The translations under genes were made by a program, and so were the position numbers. DNA of 9,502 bases, taken from JAERML01 sp035687895. GTDB taxonomy: Bacteria; Bacteroidota; Ignavibacteria; UBA10030; UBA6906. Location of the stretch: the NCBI GenBank assembly GCA_035687895.1, contig DASRUE010000215.1, positions 1 to 9,502 of the forward strand, written 5' to 3'. Positions 6,051 through 9,502 of the stretch are shown piece by piece. Position 1 is the stretch's first letter. The number at the start of each line of letters is the position of its first letter. The notes under the pieces were generated by a model that saw nothing but the letters and a program-made list of their open reading frames with translations, was not told the origin of the DNA and made no database searches.

Positions 6051-7265
6051 TCAACGTGCCCCGCGCTCTGCAAACGTGGCGATGTCCTTGTCTCCCCGTC
6101 CAGAAAGGCAAACGACAACGATGTCTTTCGTTGATGTTGTTGGCATAAGAGTATTGAGGTAGGCAAATGCATGAGCGGATTCGAGAGCAGGGATGATCCC
6201 TTCGGTGCGGGCGAGAAGAAACGCCGCGTCCAGTGCCTCTTGGTCAGTGACCGACACGTATTCAACGCGACCCAGGTCTTTCAATGCACTATGTTCCGGC
6301 CCCACTCCCGGGTAGTCCAATCCGGCGGAAATGGAATGCGCGGGTTCCACCTGCCCATTCTCGTCCTGAAGCAAATAGCTGTATGAACCGTGCAGAACAC
6401 CGGGCATTCCTTTCGTCAGCGTGGCAGCGTGCTTGCCCGATTCGATTCCTAGCCCTGCTGCCTCAACTCCGATCATTCGTGCATCCGATGTCAGGAAAGG
6501 ATAGAACAGCCCCATCGCATTGCTTCCGCCGCCGACACAGGCAACCAGAACGTCCGGCAAGCGTCCTTCCTTCTTTTCAACCTGCCTGCGCGTCTCAGCT
6601 CCAATTGTGGATTGAAAATCCCTGACCATCATTGGATAAGGGTGCGGACCGACGACCGATCCGATGATGTAAAATGTATCGCGTACGTTGGTGACCCAAT
6701 CCCTGATCGCTTCGCTGGTGGCATCTTTGAGTGTCCGGCTGCCGGAACTGACGGGAATGACTTCGGCACCAAGCATCCGCATCCGTTCAACGTTGAGTCT
6801 CTGCCGGCTCATGTCTTCCTCTCCCATATACACACAGCACAAAAGTCCCATCTTTGCCGCTACCGTTGCCGTCGCGACTCCATGCTGCCCTGCGCCAGTT
6901 TCCGCGATGATTCTATTCTTCCCCGACCTCTTTGCCAGAAGGACTTGTCCGATGGTGTTATTGATCTTGTGTGCTCCGGTGTGGCAGAGGTCTTCCCTTT
7001 TCATGTAAATTCTCCCCCCACCATAGCGTTCGGTCAATCTTTCAGCAACAGTAAGCGGGGTTGGACGTCCGCCATACTCCTCCAGCATCTGGATGAACTC
7101 AGCGCGAAACACCTGGTCAGCCTTCGCCGCAGCGTATAACATTTCCAACTCGGAGAGTGCCGCCATCAACGTCTCCGGTACAAACTTCCCCCCGTACGCA
7201 CCATAGTATCCCTGATGATCGGGAAAGGAGTACGAAGTCAGCCGTTGCTTCACCCACGCGCTCAC
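6051..7265 (-). CDS. trpB: Tryptophan synthase beta subunit
   Basis: TrpB is the PLP enzyme that condenses indole with serine to make tryptophan. The 404-residue length fits the common TrpB1 type. The PLP lysine is Lys100 in REDLCHTGAHKINN (90-103). The catalytic Glu122 lies in AETGAGQHG (121-129), and the PLP phosphate loop is CVGGGSNAMG (243-252). The start is GTG at 7263-7265, overlapping the DAHP synthase stop by GTGA, with GGAGG four bases upstream (7270-7274). That strong ribosome binding site supports the GTG start. No truncation or missing key residue was seen. Confidence 0.97.
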   Translation of the reverse strand: MSAWVKQRLTSYSFPDHQGYYGAYGGKFVPETLMAALSELEMLYAAAKADQVFRAEFIQMLEEYGGRPTPLTVAERLTERYGGGRIYMKREDLCHTGAHKINNTIGQVLLAKRSGKNRIIAETGAGQHGVATATVAAKMGLLCCVYMGEEDMSRQRLNVERMRMLGAEVIPVSSGSRTLKDATSEAIRDWVTNVRDTFYIIGSVVGPHPYPMMVRDFQSTIGAETRRQVEKKEGRLPDVLVACVGGGSNAMGLFYPFLTSDARMIGVEAAGLGIESGKHAATLTKGMPGVLHGSYSYLLQDENGQVEPAHSISAGLDYPGVGPEHSALKDLGRVEYVSVTDQEALDAAFLLARTEGIIPALESAHAFAYLNTLMPTTSTKDIVVVCLSGRGDKDIATFAERGAR

Positions 7266-8290
7266 GCCACCTCCACATCCACGCTTCGATCCACGGCAGC
7301 CGCAACCAGCTTGATCTTTTCCATTAGGTCCTTGAATTTCCCCGGCTTCAAGGACTGGTAACCGTCGGACAGCGCCATGGCAGGATCAGGATGAACCTCA
7401 ATCATCAGGCCGTCGGCACCGGCAGCAACACCGGCAAGAGCCATTGCACTGACCCCATCCCACATACCAATACCATGGCTTGGGTCGACGATGATCGGGA
7501 GATGGGAGAGCTTCTTGACCACAGGGATAGCGTTCAGATCGAGCGTATTGCGCGTGTACGGTTCGAACGTCCGAATGCCACGTTCGCACAGAACCACATT
7601 GTAGTTGCCGCGGGCAAGGATGTACTCGGCGGACATGAGCAGCTCTTCGATGGTCGCGGAAATGCCCCGCTTCAAGAGAACCGGCGTGCGGAGCTCACCC
7701 ACCGCCTCTAACAGCGAGAAGTTGTGCATGTTTCGCGCACCGATCTGAATGACATCCGCCACTTCCGCAACTGCGGACAGAGTCAGAATGTCTTTCACTT
7801 CTGTCACAATCTTCAAGCCCGTTCGCTCCTTCGCCTCGCGCAAGAGAACGAGCCCCTCCTCTTTCATTCCCTGGAAGGCATATGGCGATGTGCGCGGTTT
7901 GAACGCTCCACCGCGGAGAAACTTTGCTCCGGCCTCTTTCACTGCATCGGCCGTCTGGAACAACTGTTCGGCACTCTCCACGGAACAGGGTCCCGCAATG
8001 ATTGCCAGTCCCCTCGCGCCGATGGTCTCTCCATCCACATTGATTTCTGTGTTCTCCGGCCTGGCGTCGCGCCCGACAAGTTTGTAAGGTTTCGAGACGG
8101 GAATCGCCTCTTCGACACCCTCCATTGTGTTGAACTGCTCCGGATTGATCTTGCCTTTGTTCCCCGTTATGCCGATGGCTACCCGCTGCACACCCGGGAT
8201 TTCGTGCGGCTTGAATCCAAGCTTCAGGATTTTCTCTTTGACGTGATAGATGTCTTCGGCCGTTGCGTCACGTTTCATCAAGACGAGCAT
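7262..8290 (-). CDS. aroF: 3-deoxy-7-phosphoheptulonate (DAHP) synthase, type I-beta with regulatory domain
   Basis: This enzyme condenses phosphoenolpyruvate with erythrose-4-phosphate, the first step of the shikimate pathway. The 342-residue protein has an N-terminal ferredoxin-like regulatory domain (about 1-70, starting MLVLMKRDATAEDI) followed by the TIM barrel. Metal ligands fall at Cys102 (GPCSVES), His272 (DPSHG), Glu298 (IEVH) and Asp309 (LSDG), the same numbering as I recall for the Thermotoga maritima enzyme. KPRTSPYAFQG (131-141) binds substrate phosphate. In T. maritima the N-terminal domain binds tyrosine for feedback inhibition; the effector here is unknown. The ATG has AGGAG five bases upstream (8296-8300), partly overlapping the trpF stop. 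There is no chorismate mutase domain. Placement between trpF and trpB ties pathway entry to tryptophan output. Confidence 0.95.
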   Translation of the reverse strand: MLVLMKRDATAEDIYHVKEKILKLGFKPHEIPGVQRVAIGITGNKGKINPEQFNTMEGVEEAIPVSKPYKLVGRDARPENTEINVDGETIGARGLAIIAGPCSVESAEQLFQTADAVKEAGAKFLRGGAFKPRTSPYAFQGMKEEGLVLLREAKERTGLKIVTEVKDILTLSAVAEVADVIQIGARNMHNFSLLEAVGELRTPVLLKRGISATIEELLMSAEYILARGNYNVVLCERGIRTFEPYTRNTLDLNAIPVVKKLSHLPIIVDPSHGIGMWDGVSAMALAGVAAGADGLMIEVHPDPAMALSDGYQSLKPGKFKDLMEKIKLVAAAVDRSVDVEVA

Positions 8291-8298
8291 ACAGACTC

Positions 8299-8913
8299 CT
8301 AGATGGTCTTCAGTGCAGCAAAGAACTGCTCTATTTTCCTACTATCTTTTTTCCCGGGCGAGACTTCCACACCACTGCTCACGTCTACTGCGTAGGGGCA
8401 AGCTACCCGCACGGCCTCCCGGACATTCTCCGGTGCAAGCCCCCCACTCAAGATGATTCGTCCATACCGCGCGGCTTCAGCCGCGATCTCCCAATTAAAA
8501 GGTTTCCCTGTCCCCCCATAGCGCCCATTCACCAACGTGTCCAGAAGATACGCATTCGTCGGGTAGGCTGACAGTACAGATGGTTGAAACCCATCACTGA
8601 TGCGGAATGCTTTGTAGCCCGGAAGCAGATACCCCGCCACATCCTCCGGAGATTCTTCTCCGTGAAATTGAAGAACCCGCACGCCCGATTCGTTAACCAT
8701 TCTCAAAACCTCTTCTCTTTGATGATTCACGAACACCCCGACCGGCGTTACAAACGGTGGAAGCTCGCGGATGATCTTTCCGGCCATCGACGGAGTAACA
8801 AATCTCGGGCTTGCTTCTGCGAAGATGAATCCCAAAGCATCCGCACCGTTGTCAGCGGCAGCAGCTGCATCCTCCAGGTTCGTGATCCCGCAAATCTTAA
8901 CCTTTACTCGCAC
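8299..8913 (-). CDS. trpF: Phosphoribosylanthranilate isomerase
   Basis: TrpF converts N-(5'-phosphoribosyl)anthranilate to the carboxyphenylamino-deoxyribulose phosphate used by TrpC. The 204-residue length is normal for a monofunctional enzyme. The general base Cys8 lies in VKICGITNLEDA (4-15), the general acid is Asp125 in LLDTLVNG (123-130), and phosphate is bound by LSGGLAPENV (155-164) and DVSSGVE (177-183). The GTG start at 8911-8913 lies 17 bp inside trpC and is supported by GGAGG with six-base spacing (8920-8924). It is a separate gene, not fused to trpC as in E. coli. Confidence 0.96.
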   Translation of the reverse strand: MRVKVKICGITNLEDAAAAADNGADALGFIFAEASPRFVTPSMAGKIIRELPPFVTPVGVFVNHQREEVLRMVNESGVRVLQFHGEESPEDVAGYLLPGYKAFRISDGFQPSVLSAYPTNAYLLDTLVNGRYGGTGKPFNWEIAAEAARYGRIILSGGLAPENVREAVRVACPYAVDVSSGVEVSPGKKDSRKIEQFFAALKTI

Positions 8914-9502
8914 CCGTCGCCTCCAAAAGCGTTTGCAAAGCCCTGCCCGGGCTCTCGGCCCGCATCAAATGTTCGCCGATAAGGAATGCACGGATGCCAT
9001 GACTTCTGAGCTGATCGATTTCCTGGCGACTCGTTACTCCGCTTTCGCTTACCACGACCTTGTCGGGAGGAATGTATTTCCGCAGTCGCATAGACGTGGT
9101 AATATCAGTCTCGAACGACTCCAGGTCCCTGTTGTTGATTCCGATGATCCGGATCGACTCCGATTCCACTACTTCAATCTCATCTTCATTATGGACTTCG
9201 GCGATGACTTCAAGTCCGATGGATGATGCTTCTGCCACAAGGTCCAGGATTTCCTGGCGGTCGAGTACTGCAGCGATCAAGAGCACAGCATCGGCACCAT
9301 AAGCCTTCGCTTCATACAGTTGATATGATTCGATAATGAAGTCCTTGCGGAGGATTGGGACAGATACAAAGTCTCTCATCAGTTCGATGAACTTGATGTC
9401 ACCCTGAAAGAACTTCCGGTCGGTGAGAACCGAAAGTGCACTGGCTCCGGCATGGACCAACTCCCTCGCAATAACGAGCGGGTCGAACCGATCTCTCATG
9501 AC
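8897..9502 (-). CDS. trpC: Indole-3-glycerol phosphate synthase, partial (N-terminus outside window)
   Basis: TrpC closes the indole ring by decarboxylating carboxyphenylamino-deoxyribulose phosphate to indole-3-glycerol phosphate. The frame is open to the right edge; 201 residues are present and about 60 are missing. The ATG at 9497-9499 is internal: the preceding codon is Val and the context VMRDRFDP matches the family segment that follows SPSKG. Remaining active-site segments are ILRKDFIIESYQ (catalytic Lys), VIAEVHN (Glu), GINNRDL (Asn) and VSESGV (Glu, Ser), followed by the phosphate-binding FLIGEHLM. The other catalytic Glu/Lys pair belongs to the missing N-terminus. The gene ends 17 bp inside trpF. 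No frameshift is seen. Confidence 0.95.
   Translation of the reverse strand, partial: VMRDRFDPLVIARELVHAGASALSVLTDRKFFQGDIKFIELMRDFVSVPILRKDFIIESYQLYEAKAYGADAVLLIAAVLDRQEILDLVAEASSIGLEVIAEVHNEDEIEVVESESIRIIGINNRDLESFETDITTSMRLRKYIPPDKVVVSESGVTSRQEIDQLRSHGIRAFLIGEHLMRAESPGRALQTLLEATGASKG
8920..8924 (-). promoter_or_regulatory. Ribosome binding site fixing the trpF GTG start
   Basis: GGAGG on the minus strand lies six bases upstream of the GTG at 8911-8913, inside the 3' end of trpC. It decides the start in favour of this GTG, which places the conserved KICGIT motif at its usual position near the N-terminus. Such a strong site shows that the organism uses Shine-Dalgarno initiation for at least some genes. 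Confidence 0.7.

Noticed and set aside
6041..6265. Upstream extension of the trpA frame giving a 333-residue protein
   Set aside because: It overlaps the conserved C-terminal part of trpB, has no TrpA similarity, and the ATG at 6038-6040 places Glu49 and Asp60 exactly at their family positions.
7724..8302. 192-codon plus-strand open frame opposite DAHP synthase
   Set aside because: Antisense to a fully conserved enzyme and without recognisable protein features.

Overview
The window is a dense block of bacterial housekeeping genes, all read on the minus strand (right to left). Gene order in the direction of transcription is trpC (5' end cut off) - trpF - DAHP synthase - trpB - trpA, then a 224-bp gap, gltX - glnS, a 97-bp gap, and folB - folK - deoxynucleoside kinase - a small membrane protein cut off at the window edge. 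Base composition looks balanced, slightly above half G+C by eye. The pairing of folK with a deoxynucleoside kinase, a GlnRS-encoding gene near folB, and a compact trp operon point to the Bacteroidota/Chlorobiota (FCB) side of the tree. Strong Shine-Dalgarno sites before several trp-operon genes fit Chlorobi/Ignavibacteria-like lineages better than classical Bacteroidia. This placement is inference from family resemblance; no database was searched.

Region 5264-9502 is the distal half of a tryptophan operon. DAHP synthase feeds carbon into the shikimate pathway, and TrpC, TrpF, TrpB and TrpA carry out the final steps from carboxyphenylamino-deoxyribulose phosphate and phosphoribosylanthranilate to tryptophan. 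Genes overlap or nearly touch, so translation is probably coupled. The operon ends in a roughly 120-nt untranslated stretch with two predicted stem-loops and a short hairpin plus T-tract that looks like an intrinsic terminator.

Region 1870-5142 carries gltX and glnS, two paralogous class I aminoacyl-tRNA synthetases overlapping by ATGA. A sigma70-type promoter with exact 17-bp spacing overlaps the trp terminator and probably drives them. Region 1-1817 is a folate/nucleotide salvage unit with its own promoter between glnS and folB. A perfect 12-bp inverted repeat joins the glnS stop region to the folB start codon and may separate translation of read-through RNA from that of promoter-derived RNA.

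No mobile element, CRISPR array, tRNA, rRNA or defence system was seen. The genes are ordinary; the points worth a second look lie in the intergenic regulatory layout, the in-frame TAG junction between folK and the kinase, and the placement of DAHP synthase inside the trp operon.
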